From contig NZ_JAQHXR010000007.1 of the NCBI RefSeq assembly GCF_027859255.1, forward strand, positions 1 through 33,734: a DNA stretch of 33,734 nt. Reading direction: 5' to 3'. Position 1 is the stretch's first letter. Each line of letters begins with the position of its first letter. The notes under the pieces are model-generated. The model saw only the letters and a list, made by a program, of their open reading frames with translations, was not told where the DNA came from and did not search any database. The translations under genes were made by a program, and so were the position numbers. This document shows positions 25,530-33,696 of this stretch, piece after piece. This DNA is from Helicobacter ibis. GTDB lineage: Bacteria > Campylobacterota > Campylobacteria > Campylobacterales > Helicobacteraceae.

Positions 25530-28040
25530 TTATTTTACTACGCCTCTATAAAATGGTGTGCAATTTTCATTGCTTTGTTCCTTTGGTTTTCTAAGAATAT
25601 CGCCAGAACCTTTTTTGATTTTATCAAATAAGGAAGCCGCAACGCTTAGTGCATTTTCTATCGTGCTTTTTGTAACTTCAAACTTAGGATTGCTCAAAGT
25701 TCCGCTAATTTTTTGTTCATATTTAGCACAATTTTTATCATCTAAAAGCCCGATTGAAAAATTCTGAAAACTTTCTGTGTTTAAATTAATAGCACCAAGT
25801 GCAGCAATCCTCGTCTTGCCAGTTGAAAACGCAACATCACTAGTATGCATAACACCATTTTTCAAATTAAAATCAGCATTTAGCTCTCTAATGGCCGTTT
25901 TACCTTCAATCATGCCACCAAGATTCTTGCCTATTGAGCCTCCCTTAGTAGCAACAAATCCTAATGGACCAGCTACAACCATAGCACCAATATCATATAA
26001 ATTAATATTAGTAGCACTATCAAAGCTATTTGCTAAAGCATCTATATCAATGCTATATAGCTCTAATTTCTCGCCTCTTAGCAGAACATTTCCATTTAGA
26101 TTCTTTAGCATATCTTTGCTTTTTATGTCCAAATTAGCCAACATATCTAATTTGCCACCTTTTATAATCTTGCCATTTCCGCTAAAGTCTGCTAATTTTT
26201 TGACATCTAAATTCTCGCCCACTAGCTTTAATTTTTCATTTTCAAAATCAACATTTAAAGTCCCAAAGTCATTGTTTTGTAAAGAAGCATAAGGGATATT
26301 ATCTCTAAGCCCAGCTTTACCACTTAGGCTTAGTTTTCCATTTAGATTCATCTTTAGAGGATTTATATCTTCTACTTTTGGAGTATGGAATTTAAAATTA
26401 ACTCCATAAGTATTGCTATTTATATCAGCTACTATATCATTTAGACTTAAAGCAATGGAATCCCCATTAATATCTATCTCTCCATTGCCACTACCATTGT
26501 TAAACTTGCCACTTCCATCTAGCTTAAAAGAAATGTCTTTTTTAAACTCCATTCCACTTAATGAATTTAGAGTGCTTTTAGTTATATTAATCTGCTTTGA
26601 GGAAATATCAAACTTACCATTTAATTTAGTAAAATCATCGATATTAACATTAGCATCTAAAAAGCCATTAGCATTGTAATTTAGCAGTTTTGCAAGTTTT
26701 TGTAAGTTTAGATTCTTTAAATTTATATTTGCAAAAGTTGGTGCATAATTTTCTAAATTCGCCTTAGCTTCCATTTTTGAATCAAATAAATTGCTACTAA
26801 TATTTGCTTGTATTTTTTTAGAATCACCATTAATATCGGCATTAAAATAATTATTATCTGCCAAATTTAGTTCATCAAATACTAAAGATTCTATATTGCT
26901 TTTTACATTTGCTTGTATTTTATATGACATATTTGTTGTATTGATATTACTAATAGTAGAGCCAAAGTTTATATTTCCCTTTGCATCATATGGCAACGAT
27001 GCAAAGTGTAAAATCTCTTTTAAGGACAGATTCTCGCCACTTAGCACGATGTTTTTTGGTGCATAATTTGGCATTTCAATGTGTACCAAAATAGGATTTG
27101 TAATTACATTTATAGATATTAGTGCTTGTTGATTATTTATCTTATCTGATTTTAGTGTCAAAGCTAAGCCAAGTTTATCTTTCAAAGAAAAACCGCTTGC
27201 TTTTATCTTTTGCAATGATGCATTTATAACTCCATTGGTTGAATTATCATTCAAGCTTAAAGTAAGTCCTTTGGAATCTATATTCAAATAACTCGAACTA
27301 GCCAAAATATTAGACACTATAATCCCACCATTAGCACTATTTTTAGCCTCTCCTTGTATGGCTAATTTTATCGCATCTTTTGGTAGCGATACACCAAAAT
27401 CAGATTCTAAGAGTGCTACATTTGGTCTAATTGCTTGTGAGGCGATATTAAAGCCTCCACTTGGAGCTTGGAGATTCGAAATATCCATATCAGCATTTAG
27501 CAGAATCTGTCCTGTTGCATATTGCTTTTGGTTTAAAAAGTATAAAAGGGAAGCAATATTAATACCATCTTTGCTATTTACAAATAATCTACTAGGCTTA
27601 TAATCTACCATACTTACATCAGCATTAATAACACTATTAAACGCTAATAATTCTGCCTTTACATCTATATTGCTAGAATCTTTAACAATATCTCCATTAA
27701 AACTTAAACCGCCATTTAACTTCATTCCAAGCAATGATTCATAAGGAGATAGGTCTGTTACTATTGCATTTAGCTTGGCTTTTGTATTTAAAAATATATC
27801 AAACTCCCCACTAAGAGCTATTTTGGAATCTGCATTGTCTGTAATCACAAATGCATATGAACCAAAATCAAGCTTAAAGTGTGTAAATTCTAATCCTATT
27901 GGTGCTTCTTTATTTGCAATTTCTGTAATTTTGTTTTTCAAAAATCTATTTCCACTATCAGAAAACAACCATGCTACAACACCAATAATCATAACCAACA
28001 ACAATACAACAACATACAAAATAATTTTCAAAATTTTCAT
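25530..28040 (-). CDS. AsmA-like inner-membrane/periplasmic protein
   Basis: The 836-residue protein has one N-terminal membrane anchor (about residues 2-24) and a very long, beta-rich periplasmic region full of short repeating Asn/Leu/Lys strands. The C-terminal domain (about 690-790) has features of the AsmA_2 domain, with GKTRIAALGAINLNTESFQN and KISGTLSNPKFEVTKSTIEN. AsmA-like proteins such as TamB and YhdP form long grooves that move phospholipids to the outer membrane, which would fit the neighbouring cdsA. The ATG at 28040 has a GAGG site nearby and is preferred to a TTG six codons upstream. It is the first gene of a six-gene operon. Confidence 0.8.
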   Translation of the reverse strand: MKILKIILYVVVLLLVMIIGVVAWLFSDSGNRFLKNKITEIANKEAPIGLEFTHFKLDFGSYAFVITDNADSKIALSGEFDIFLNTKAKLNAIVTDLSPYESLLGMKLNGGLSFNGDIVKDSSNIDVKAELLAFNSVINADVSMVDYKPSRLFVNSKDGINIASLLYFLNQKQYATGQILLNADMDISNLQAPSGGFNIASQAIRPNVALLESDFGVSLPKDAIKLAIQGEAKNSANGGIIVSNILASSSYLNIDSKGLTLSLNDNSTNGVINASLQKIKASGFSLKDKLGLALTLKSDKINNQQALISINVITNPILVHIEMPNYAPKNIVLSGENLSLKEILHFASLPYDAKGNINFGSTISNINTTNMSYKIQANVKSNIESLVFDELNLADNNYFNADINGDSKKIQANISSNLFDSKMEAKANLENYAPTFANINLKNLNLQKLAKLLNYNANGFLDANVNIDDFTKLNGKFDISSKQINITKSTLNSLSGMEFKKDISFKLDGSGKFNNGSGNGEIDINGDSIALSLNDIVADINSNTYGVNFKFHTPKVEDINPLKMNLNGKLSLSGKAGLRDNIPYASLQNNDFGTLNVDFENEKLKLVGENLDVKKLADFSGNGKIIKGGKLDMLANLDIKSKDMLKNLNGNVLLRGEKLELYSIDIDALANSFDSATNINLYDIGAMVVAGPLGFVATKGGSIGKNLGGMIEGKTAIRELNADFNLKNGVMHTSDVAFSTGKTRIAALGAINLNTESFQNFSIGLLDDKNCAKYEQKISGTLSNPKFEVTKSTIENALSVAASLFDKIKKGSGDILRKPKEQSNENCTPFYRGVVK

Positions 28041-28082
28041 ACAAGCCTCGTTATGCAAAAAAATAAAAGACTAAATTTTACC

Positions 28083-28109
28083 TAAAAATTTTGCAAAAAA
28101 AGACGATAT
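28083..28109 (+). promoter_or_regulatory. Sigma28 (FliA) flagellar promoter
   Basis: TAAA (28083-28086), exactly 15 bases and GACGATAT (28102-28109) match the enterobacterial sigma28 consensus TAAA-N15-GCCGATAA at all four -35 positions and six of eight -10 positions. It lies about 54 bases before the ATG of the YjfB-type gene, divergent from the AsmA-like gene. Confidence 0.75.
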
Positions 28110-28162
28110 ATAAGTGTGCTATATCAATTAAGATATGCATAAACTAACACAAGGAGTCTGTT

Positions 28163-28369
28163 ATGATATCTGGAATCAACAGCAGCTCGGTATTGGCTAG
28201 TGGAAATTTAAGCGTATTGAAAAAGGCTATGGATACAGAAGAGAACTTAATGAATTCTCTACTTAGTGGTATGCAAGGTGCAAGCGCAAGCATGCAAACA
28301 CAAGCAACTCCAGCACCACAAGCTCCACAAGTATCTGCACCAACTTCACAGCTTGATATAATGGCTTAG
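28163..28369 (+). CDS. YjfB-type putative motility protein
   Basis: The 68-residue protein resembles the YjfB_motility family: a short Ser-rich start (MISGINSSSVLASGNLSVLK), a helical KKAMDTEENLMNSLLSGMQG core and an Ala/Pro/Gln-rich tail (ATPAPQAPQVSAPTSQLDIM). Function in the family is unknown, but members are linked to flagellar gene sets. The start has a perfect AAGGAG site, and the sigma28 promoter at 28083-28109 supports late flagellar expression. A hairpin follows the stop. Confidence 0.75.
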   Translation: MISGINSSSVLASGNLSVLKKAMDTEENLMNSLLSGMQGASASMQTQATPAPQAPQVSAPTSQLDIMA

Positions 28370-28388
28370 TAGCACCTTGTGTGCTACT
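28368..28388 (+). terminator. Hairpin after the YjfB-type gene
   Basis: AGTAGCAC (28368-28375) and GTGCTACT (28381-28388) form a perfect 8-bp stem with a five-base loop that overlaps the stop codon. A run of seven T lies 12 bases further on at 28401, rather far for a classical terminator. Confidence 0.5.
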
Positions 28389-28420
28389 GCCACTATAAAG
28401 TTTTTTTCAAGGTTTTTTCG

Positions 28421-28426
28421 TATAAT
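28421..28426 (+). promoter_or_regulatory. -10 box of the radical SAM gene
   Basis: TATAAT lies 28 bases before the ATG at 28454, preceded by two T-rich blocks about ten bases apart, the periodic pattern typical of Campylobacterota sigma70 promoters. Confidence 0.5.
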
Positions 28427-28453
28427 TCCACATTTTTAGGTGTGGGTGAGATT

Positions 28454-29737
28454 ATGATAAAAAACAATGTTTCTACAAGATTCATAGACGCTATTATGCG
28501 TTTTTCTACAAAAAATTATTTACATTTACAAAAAACAAATTTAACAAAACTACCTCCTCCAAATGAACAAAAGACTAAAGACAAAGAGTATCTTTTATAT
28601 ATGCATGTGCCATTTTGTGCGACTATTTGCACTTATTGTTCATTTAATAGATTCATATTCCAAGAAGACAAGGCAAGAGCATATTTTAGGTCATTAAGAG
28701 AAGAAATGCAAATGGTAAAGGACTTGGGCTATGACTTTAGCTCAATTTATGTAGGAGGAGGGACTACTGCTATTTTGCCAGATGAACTTTGCAAAACACT
28801 AGAATTGGCAAGAAAATTATTTGGCATAAAAGAAGTATCATGCGAGGGAGACCCAAATAGTCTGCACAAAGACTTGCTATACAGCCTAAGAGGACTTGTG
28901 GATAGGCTATCAATAGGCGTTCAAACATTTGATGATAATATCTTAAAAAAAGTAAGCAGATATGATAAGTTTGGCAGTGGCAATGAAATTATAAAAAGAC
29001 TAGAAAACACCATAGGAATCTTACCTACATTAAATGTGGATTTAATTTTCAACTTCCCAAACCAAACAGAAAAAACGCTAGATTATGACCTGCAAACTAT
29101 AAAGAATCTAAAACCAAATCAAGTATCAATCTATCCGCTAATGTCATCACCATCGGTAAAAAGTGCAATAAAGCGTTCCATGGGATTAGTCAGCCTAGAT
29201 AATGAAGCAAGATTATATGAGCAAATTTTAGATACCATGAAAGATGACTTCACACAGCTATCTAGCTGGGCATTTTCATATAAAGAAAAAGAGATTTTTG
29301 ACGAATATGTAGTAGATAACGATGAGTATGTAGGTATAGGTTCTGGTTCTTTTAGCTTTTTAGATGGCACACTTTATGTAAATACATTCTCCCTAAAAGA
29401 ATACTCACAAAAAATACAAAACAAACAAATGGGAATAGCTAGAGAAAGAAAGTATTCAAAAAAAGCAAGACTGCAATATAGGCTAATGGTAGAGCTATTT
29501 GGAGGAGAAGCAAATATAAAAAGATTCAAAGAAAAATACAATTCAAACATGGAGATAGACTTATTTAAAGAAATTTTATTTTTAAAATTAACCAAAAATA
29601 TATACAAACAAGGCGATAGCTATTTCCCTACAATGCAAGGAAAATATCTGTTTTTATCAATGATGAAAGAATTTTACATAGGTATGGATAGAGTGCGAGA
29701 GGAATCAAGAGCCGCACTAAAAGAAGAAGATATGTAA
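28454..29737 (+). CDS. HemN/HutW-like radical SAM protein
   Basis: The 427-residue protein belongs to the coproporphyrinogen III oxidase-like radical SAM group. The 4Fe-4S cluster motif CATICTYC gives C55, C59 and C62, followed by an SAM-binding SIYVGGGTTAILPDELCKTL and later VDRLSIGVQTFDDNILKKVS and LNVDLIFNFPNQTEKTLDYD. The ATG at 28454 (GGTGAG upstream) is preferred to an in-frame extension to 28379 that would include the promoter. True HemN, the heme chaperone HemW and the heme-degrading HutW/ChuW types share this core; GGGTTA in place of GGGTPT and the roughly 50-residue N-terminal extension argue against classical HemW. The exact reaction is not assignable. Confidence 0.8.
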   Translation: MIKNNVSTRFIDAIMRFSTKNYLHLQKTNLTKLPPPNEQKTKDKEYLLYMHVPFCATICTYCSFNRFIFQEDKARAYFRSLREEMQMVKDLGYDFSSIYVGGGTTAILPDELCKTLELARKLFGIKEVSCEGDPNSLHKDLLYSLRGLVDRLSIGVQTFDDNILKKVSRYDKFGSGNEIIKRLENTIGILPTLNVDLIFNFPNQTEKTLDYDLQTIKNLKPNQVSIYPLMSSPSVKSAIKRSMGLVSLDNEARLYEQILDTMKDDFTQLSSWAFSYKEKEIFDEYVVDNDEYVGIGSGSFSFLDGTLYVNTFSLKEYSQKIQNKQMGIARERKYSKKARLQYRLMVELFGGEANIKRFKEKYNSNMEIDLFKEILFLKLTKNIYKQGDSYFPTMQGKYLFLSMMKEFYIGMDRVREESRAALKEEDM

Positions 29738-30010
29738 CTATAAAGAAATTGTCTCCATATCTTTTTTGCTAGTTGCATTTGAATCTAGATAAGATTCAAG
29801 CTTGTCTATACCCTTTTTTAAATTATCCATTTGATTGTTTATAAAATCTTGTGTTTTATTATCCTCTAAGAACTTATCTACTTCATTTAAGCTATCTTTT
29901 AACACATCAGTGATACCTGAATCTTTTGCCATGTCTTTTAGCTTTTCTTCACCAACATCGCAACCACTAAAAACAAACACAAACCCCATAAAAATCATTC
30001 TTTTAAACAT
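29738..30010 (-). CDS. Small lipoprotein
   Basis: The 90-residue protein has a lipoprotein signal peptide, MFKRMIFMGFVFVFSGCDVG, with the lipobox FSGC (Cys17). The mature part is acidic and helical (LKDSLNEVDKFLEDNKTQDF), suggesting a coiled coil, with no recognised domain. Cys17 would be lipidated by Lgt. An AGGAAT ribosome binding site precedes the ATG. The gene lies convergent to the radical SAM gene (their stops are adjacent) and divergent from pseI. Function is unknown. Confidence 0.72.
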   Translation of the reverse strand: MFKRMIFMGFVFVFSGCDVGEEKLKDMAKDSGITDVLKDSLNEVDKFLEDNKTQDFINNQMDNLKKGIDKLESYLDSNATSKKDMETISL

Positions 30011-30038
30011 CAGTCAATTCCTAGTAACAATTTTAAGT

Positions 30039-30044
30039 TATAAT
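30039..30044 (+). promoter_or_regulatory. -10 box of pseI
   Basis: TATAAT lies 33 bases before the pseI ATG in the short gap after the divergent lipoprotein gene. An AAGGAT ribosome binding site follows at about 30067. Confidence 0.5.
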
Positions 30045-30076
30045 CTTAATAAAAATTATTTTGCAAAAGGATAAAA

Positions 30077-31093
30077 ATGCAGACAAGCACATTTTTGGTA
30101 GCAGAATTATCAGCAAATCACAATCAAGATAAGAATCTAGCACTAAAAACAATAAAAGCCGCCAAGGATTCTGGTGCTTCAGCAATCAAACTCCAAACAT
30201 ACACACCACAATGCATGACTATTGATTCAAAATTAGATTATTTTAAAATAAAAGGCACTATATGGAATGATAGAAATTATTATGAATTATATAAAGAAGC
30301 CATGACGCCATGGGAGTGGCACAGAGAGCTATTTGATTATGCAAATGAGTTAGGATTGGTGTGCTTTTCTACTCCATTTAGCAAAGAAGGTGTAGATTTT
30401 TTAGAATCTATAAATAATCCAATTTACAAGATTGCTTCATTTGAGATAGTTGATTTAGAACTAATTTCATATATTGCGCAGACCAAAAAACCAATCATAA
30501 TCTCAAAAGGAATAGCAACAAAAGAAGAAATACATGACGCACTAGAAGTTTGCAAAAATGTAAGTGATATAACCCTGCTTCAATGCACAAGCTCATATCC
30601 AGCACCACTAAATGAAGCAAATCTAATGCTAATACCAAAACTAAAAGAAGATTTCAAAGAATTTAATATAAAAGTCGGACTATCAGACCACACACTAGGC
30701 ATCACTGCACCAATAACAGCAGTAGCACTAGGTGCAAAGGTAATTGAAAAACACTTCATACTAGATAGGAATCTAGGTGGCGTAGATAGCACATTTAGCC
30801 TAGAGCCAGATGAATTTAAAAAAATGACAGAAAAGATTCAAGAAGTAGAAGAACTGCTAGGAAATGGGAGCTATGAATTAAGCCAAAAGCAAATTGATGG
30901 ACGAATCTTTATGAGATCACTCTTTGCTATAAAAGACATAAAAAAAGGTGAAGCATTTACAAGAGACAATATAAAATCCATAAGACCGGGCTATGGACTA
31001 CCACCAAAAATGATGCACGAGATATTAGGCAAAAAAGCTACAAAAAATATTAACATGGGAGAACCGCTACAAAATAGTGATTTTGAAAGTTAA
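30077..31093 (+). CDS. pseI: Pseudaminic acid synthase
   Basis: The 338-residue protein is a NeuB-family sialic-acid-like synthase with an N-terminal TIM barrel (AELSANHNQDKNLALKTIKA, then GASAIKLQTYTPQCMT and VGLSDHTLGITAPITAVALG). A C-terminal antifreeze-like SAF domain follows from about residue 280 (FAIKDIKKGEAFTRDNIKSI). The KIKGTIWNDRNYYELYKEAM segment and the sequence around it are close to C. jejuni PseI, which condenses a 6-deoxy-AltdiNAc sugar with phosphoenolpyruvate to make pseudaminic acid for flagellin glycosylation. LegI or NeuB activity is less likely. No other pse gene is in the window. Confidence 0.88.
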   Translation: MQTSTFLVAELSANHNQDKNLALKTIKAAKDSGASAIKLQTYTPQCMTIDSKLDYFKIKGTIWNDRNYYELYKEAMTPWEWHRELFDYANELGLVCFSTPFSKEGVDFLESINNPIYKIASFEIVDLELISYIAQTKKPIIISKGIATKEEIHDALEVCKNVSDITLLQCTSSYPAPLNEANLMLIPKLKEDFKEFNIKVGLSDHTLGITAPITAVALGAKVIEKHFILDRNLGGVDSTFSLEPDEFKKMTEKIQEVEELLGNGSYELSQKQIDGRIFMRSLFAIKDIKKGEAFTRDNIKSIRPGYGLPPKMMHEILGKKATKNINMGEPLQNSDFES

Positions 31094-31104
31094 TAAACTT
31101 ACCT

Positions 31105-31995
31105 TTAACCCAAAAGCTCACTTAAATCCTTATAAGTGCTAATTAGCGAAGCAAGGGTAATGATAAATCCTAGAACAATTAGTATAAACTCTACCTTCTT
31201 TTGCTTTGCCTCTTTTGTCGCTTCTTTTATTTCTTGTTGTTCTTTTTGCTCTATATATAAGATGTCTAGCAGATTTTCTAGTTAGACTTTAACTTCTTTA
31301 TTGATATATCATAATATTTAAACAAAACTTTCCATATTGCATATTTTTGCTGATGGTTATAACATATTGGATTATTAAAAAATATTTCAAATTAAAATAA
31401 TCAAAATCTTTTTTAAAGCTAATAAAATCGCTATGATTTTTATTGTTTATAATATTTGCAGTGCGATGCAAAAAACTCTCTATTTTCTCACGATAAGCTA
31501 GTGATAATATAAACATCATAAGTGAAGATTCAAATTTATTTATTTGATCACCATAATTGTCTTGCAACAAAAAGCCTTTCTCTGAAAAAACAACTCTAAT
31601 ATCAGGATTATCATAACAATTATCCGAATCTATCTTTAGCGTAAAACTACCTCTTAACTTTTGTGATATTTCTTTGTCTGATATTTTGGGCTCATCTTTA
31701 TTATTGATGTATATAGTATTGTAATTTGTCCTAGTAGTCTCATAGAAACTACAATACTTACTAGGTATATAATCCTTAGAATTCTCCTTTTTGACACACA
31801 AAATATTTATATCAAACATTTTATATATGCAAAATGTATCCTTGTCATATTCTTCATCTTTTTTATTTGTGTAAATTTCTAAATTCTGCGCCAAAAAACA
31901 TGAAGAAAGGAAACATTATCACTATTTGATATCTTTTTAAATTTATTTATGCAAAAATCTTTAATTATTTTTATTTCATATTTTAACTCTGTCAC
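31105..31995 (-). pseudogene. Membrane protein of unknown family, three frameshifts
   Basis: I do not recognise the family. Four minus-strand segments in different frames join into one protein of about 295 residues. It runs from a GTG at 31995 (VTELKYEIKIIKDFCINKFK), through the 31298-31894 frame (AQNLEIYTNKKDEEYD...), then KYFFNNPICYNHQQKYAIWK and KVLFKYYDISIKKLKSN. It ends with LENLLDILYIEQKEQQEIKE, a Lys/Glu coiled coil, and a C-terminal membrane helix VEFILIVLGFIITLASLIST, with a stop at 31105. Breaks lie at about 31893-31898 and 31377-31382 (each a run of six A on the plus strand where seven would restore the frame) and near 31278-31285. A coiled coil followed by a C-terminal membrane helix would give an inner-membrane anchored cytoplasmic protein. 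Confidence 0.65.
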
Positions 31996-32080
31996 TTTAT
32001 TTCTCTAACTTTAAATATTTAATCAAACCTTAAACATGTTATACTAATTTTTTGCATAGTATAAAATTTAATTTTATTAA

Positions 32081-32086
32081 TATAAT
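32081..32086 (+). promoter_or_regulatory. -10 box of the OXA-type gene
   Basis: A consensus TATAAT at 32081-32086 would place the transcription start near 32093. That lies after the TTG at 32052 and before the GTG at 32109, and so favours the GTG or a later start. Confidence 0.4.
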
Positions 32087-32108
32087 AAAAGTATTTTGTA
32101 GCTATATT

Positions 32109-32990
32109 GTGCAAACAAAACCTATAAGGAATCCCACACAAAAACTCTCTTTAATCTTTTTACTGCTTTTTAGCATAGCCTATGCAAATACAAATATAGA
32201 TTCTACAAATAAATTGCAAACTAACTCTACTTTGCAAAAGCTTTTTAGCAAATATGATATCAAAGGCACAATTATTATAAATATGCAAGGAAAGCTTATA
32301 AGCAATGATACAAGTAGAGCCAAAGTGCGTTATATGCCTGCCTCTACTTTTAAAATTTATCATGCACTTATTGGGCTTGATCTAGGTATCATGCGTGATA
32401 GTGAGGATATTTTTTATCACTATGATGGAAAGCCTGTAAGTTTGGAAGCTTGGAGAAGTGATGCATGCCTTAAAAGCGGTATGCAAATCTCACAAGTCCC
32501 TGCATTTAAAGAGTTAGCAAGAAAGATTGGTAGGGAGAAAATGCAAAGCTATCTGTATAAGCTCCATTATGGAAATGAAAAGATTGGCAAGAATATCGAT
32601 GATTTTTGGCTTGATGATAGTTTGCAAATTAATGCATTAGAGCAATTAGAACTTATTACTAGCTTAAGTAATCTTAGCCTACCGGTATCTAAAAAGGCAC
32701 AGCAAGAGGTGATTAAGATAAAATATACTATTTATGGTAAAACAGGCTTAAGCAAATGGGATAACTCTGGGATATCATGGTTTGTGGGGTTTGTAGAGGT
32801 TGCTTCTAGCACAAAGGGTAAGATTGCAGGGGATACAAAATTTAAAGGAGTTTCTCACAAGGTTCGTTATACCTTTGCTTTTAATGCAGATTCTAAAAGC
32901 TTAGAAAAGTATGCAAAAGCACACAATCTCCCACAAAGAGCACAAATTGAATTTGTAAAAGAGTATTTGGGAGCTATTGGCTTTGTATAG
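32109..32990 (+). CDS. Class D (OXA-type) beta-lactamase
   Basis: The protein has the class D catalytic motifs in order: STFK (S98-K101, counted from the upstream TTG at 32052), SQV (147-149), YGN (173-175) and KTG (230-232). FWLDDSLQINALEQ and WFVGFV complete the fold. It resembles Campylobacter OXA-61-type enzymes, which are exported and hydrolyse penicillins. No ATG start exists. The GTG at 32109 is chosen because the TATAAT at 32081 and a classic signal peptide (KPIRNPTQKLSLIFLLLF, then SIAYA cleavage) follow; a TTG at 32052 keeps the same frame. About ten residues usual between the SQQEV-type helix and KTG seem to be missing, so activity is uncertain. Broken genes lie on both sides. Confidence 0.85.
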   Translation: MQTKPIRNPTQKLSLIFLLLFSIAYANTNIDSTNKLQTNSTLQKLFSKYDIKGTIIINMQGKLISNDTSRAKVRYMPASTFKIYHALIGLDLGIMRDSEDIFYHYDGKPVSLEAWRSDACLKSGMQISQVPAFKELARKIGREKMQSYLYKLHYGNEKIGKNIDDFWLDDSLQINALEQLELITSLSNLSLPVSKKAQQEVIKIKYTIYGKTGLSKWDNSGISWFVGFVEVASSTKGKIAGDTKFKGVSHKVRYTFAFNADSKSLEKYAKAHNLPQRAQIEFVKEYLGAIGFV

Positions 32991-33103
32991 TCAAAAAGAA
33001 TCGAAATTTATCTTTTTTACTACAATAAAAGCATAAGTGATTTTAAAGATTTTGAAAACTATAAAAAGAGTAGCATAGAGGAATTATTTGCCACATTTTT
33101 ATA
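32991..33103 (+). other. Open frame after the OXA stop; C-terminal-like tail
   Basis: Directly after the beta-lactamase TAG the same frame stays open for about 36 codons. It reads SKRIEIYLFYYNKSISDFKD followed by a short acidic stretch and ends ELFATFL at about 33103. It has no start codon or ribosome binding site, so it is either a fragment of another protein's C-terminus or read-through noise. I do not recognise it. Confidence 0.25.
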
Positions 33104-33106
33104 AAA

Positions 33107-33305
33107 CTATACTTCTAGTTTTTCTAATAGTTCTTTTCTTTTTTGCCAATCACTCATATAGCAAGTAAGATAACGATAAAAATTCCTTAGAGTGATTTGG
33201 GTAAATTAGATGTGCTAATTCATGGAAAATTACATATTCAAACATATTTTTTGGCTTTTTTATGAGTTCTATATTGAGATTTATATTTTTGTCTCTGTAT
33301 TGCAA
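33107..33305 (-). pseudogene. YgjP-like (M48-type) metallopeptidase fragment
   Basis: The minus strand reads INLNIELIKKPKNMFEYVIF, then HELAHLIYPNHSKEF, with the HExxH zinc site at 33210-33224. These are hallmarks of the YgjP/DUF45 metallopeptidase family. The C-terminal part (RYLTCYMSDWQKRKELLEKL) is in another frame; removing one T from the run of five at 33178-33182 joins them. The N-terminal half of the protein is missing, because a stop occurs just before LQYRDKNIN at 33306-33308. So this is a truncated and frameshifted remnant. Intact relatives often sit beside type I restriction genes in Campylobacterota, which cannot be shown here. Confidence 0.75.
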
Positions 33306-33319
33306 CTACTCTATCTTTT

Positions 33320-33696
33320 TTAATTTACAATCTTCCAACTAAACCAATACCTAGCTAACTCTTCTCCTTGAGAATTAAACACCTTTGCTACTCCTTTCTC
33401 ATCAAGCAATTTTCTAAAGCTGTCATATCTGCTTCTATCTAGCATTACTTTAGAATCTTCATATAAGTCTTTTAGCACTATATTTATTGCTTCATTGTAT
33501 CCTTCTTTATTTTCTCTATCCATTTCTTTGAAGACTTGGCTTATTGCATTTGATGAGATATTTAGCTTTTCTAGCTCACGCTTGAAGTTTTGTGTTGTAG
33601 CATTTAGGATACTCTTTAGATTGTTTGGAGGCTATTGGCTTGATAGCTTTCTTATAATCACCTATTTCTATCACATCAATTAACTTTCTTACTCAT
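33320..33696 (-). pseudogene. Decayed ORF of unknown function
   Basis: From an ATG at 33696 with a GAGG ribosome binding site the protein starts MSKK and then needs frame changes near 33680 and 33610-33625. Its parts are LIDVIEIGDYKKAIKPIASK, SILNATTQNFKRELEKLNIS, EGYNEAINIVLKDLYEDSKV and a final ARYWFSWKIVN that is intact in the 67-residue frame 33320-33523. The whole would be about 125 helical, Lys/Glu-rich residues. I do not recognise a domain. It lies upstream of the YgjP-like remnant with the same orientation, so the two may come from one former operon. Confidence 0.5.

Noticed and set aside
25777-26292. Plus-strand 171-codon ORF inside the AsmA-like gene
   Set aside because: Antisense shadow with no start signal; low-complexity composition comes from the repeated strands of the real gene.
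31377-31898. Phase-variable homopolymer switch
   Set aside because: The tracts are only six bases and a third break is not in a tract, so decay or sequence error is more likely than reversible switching.
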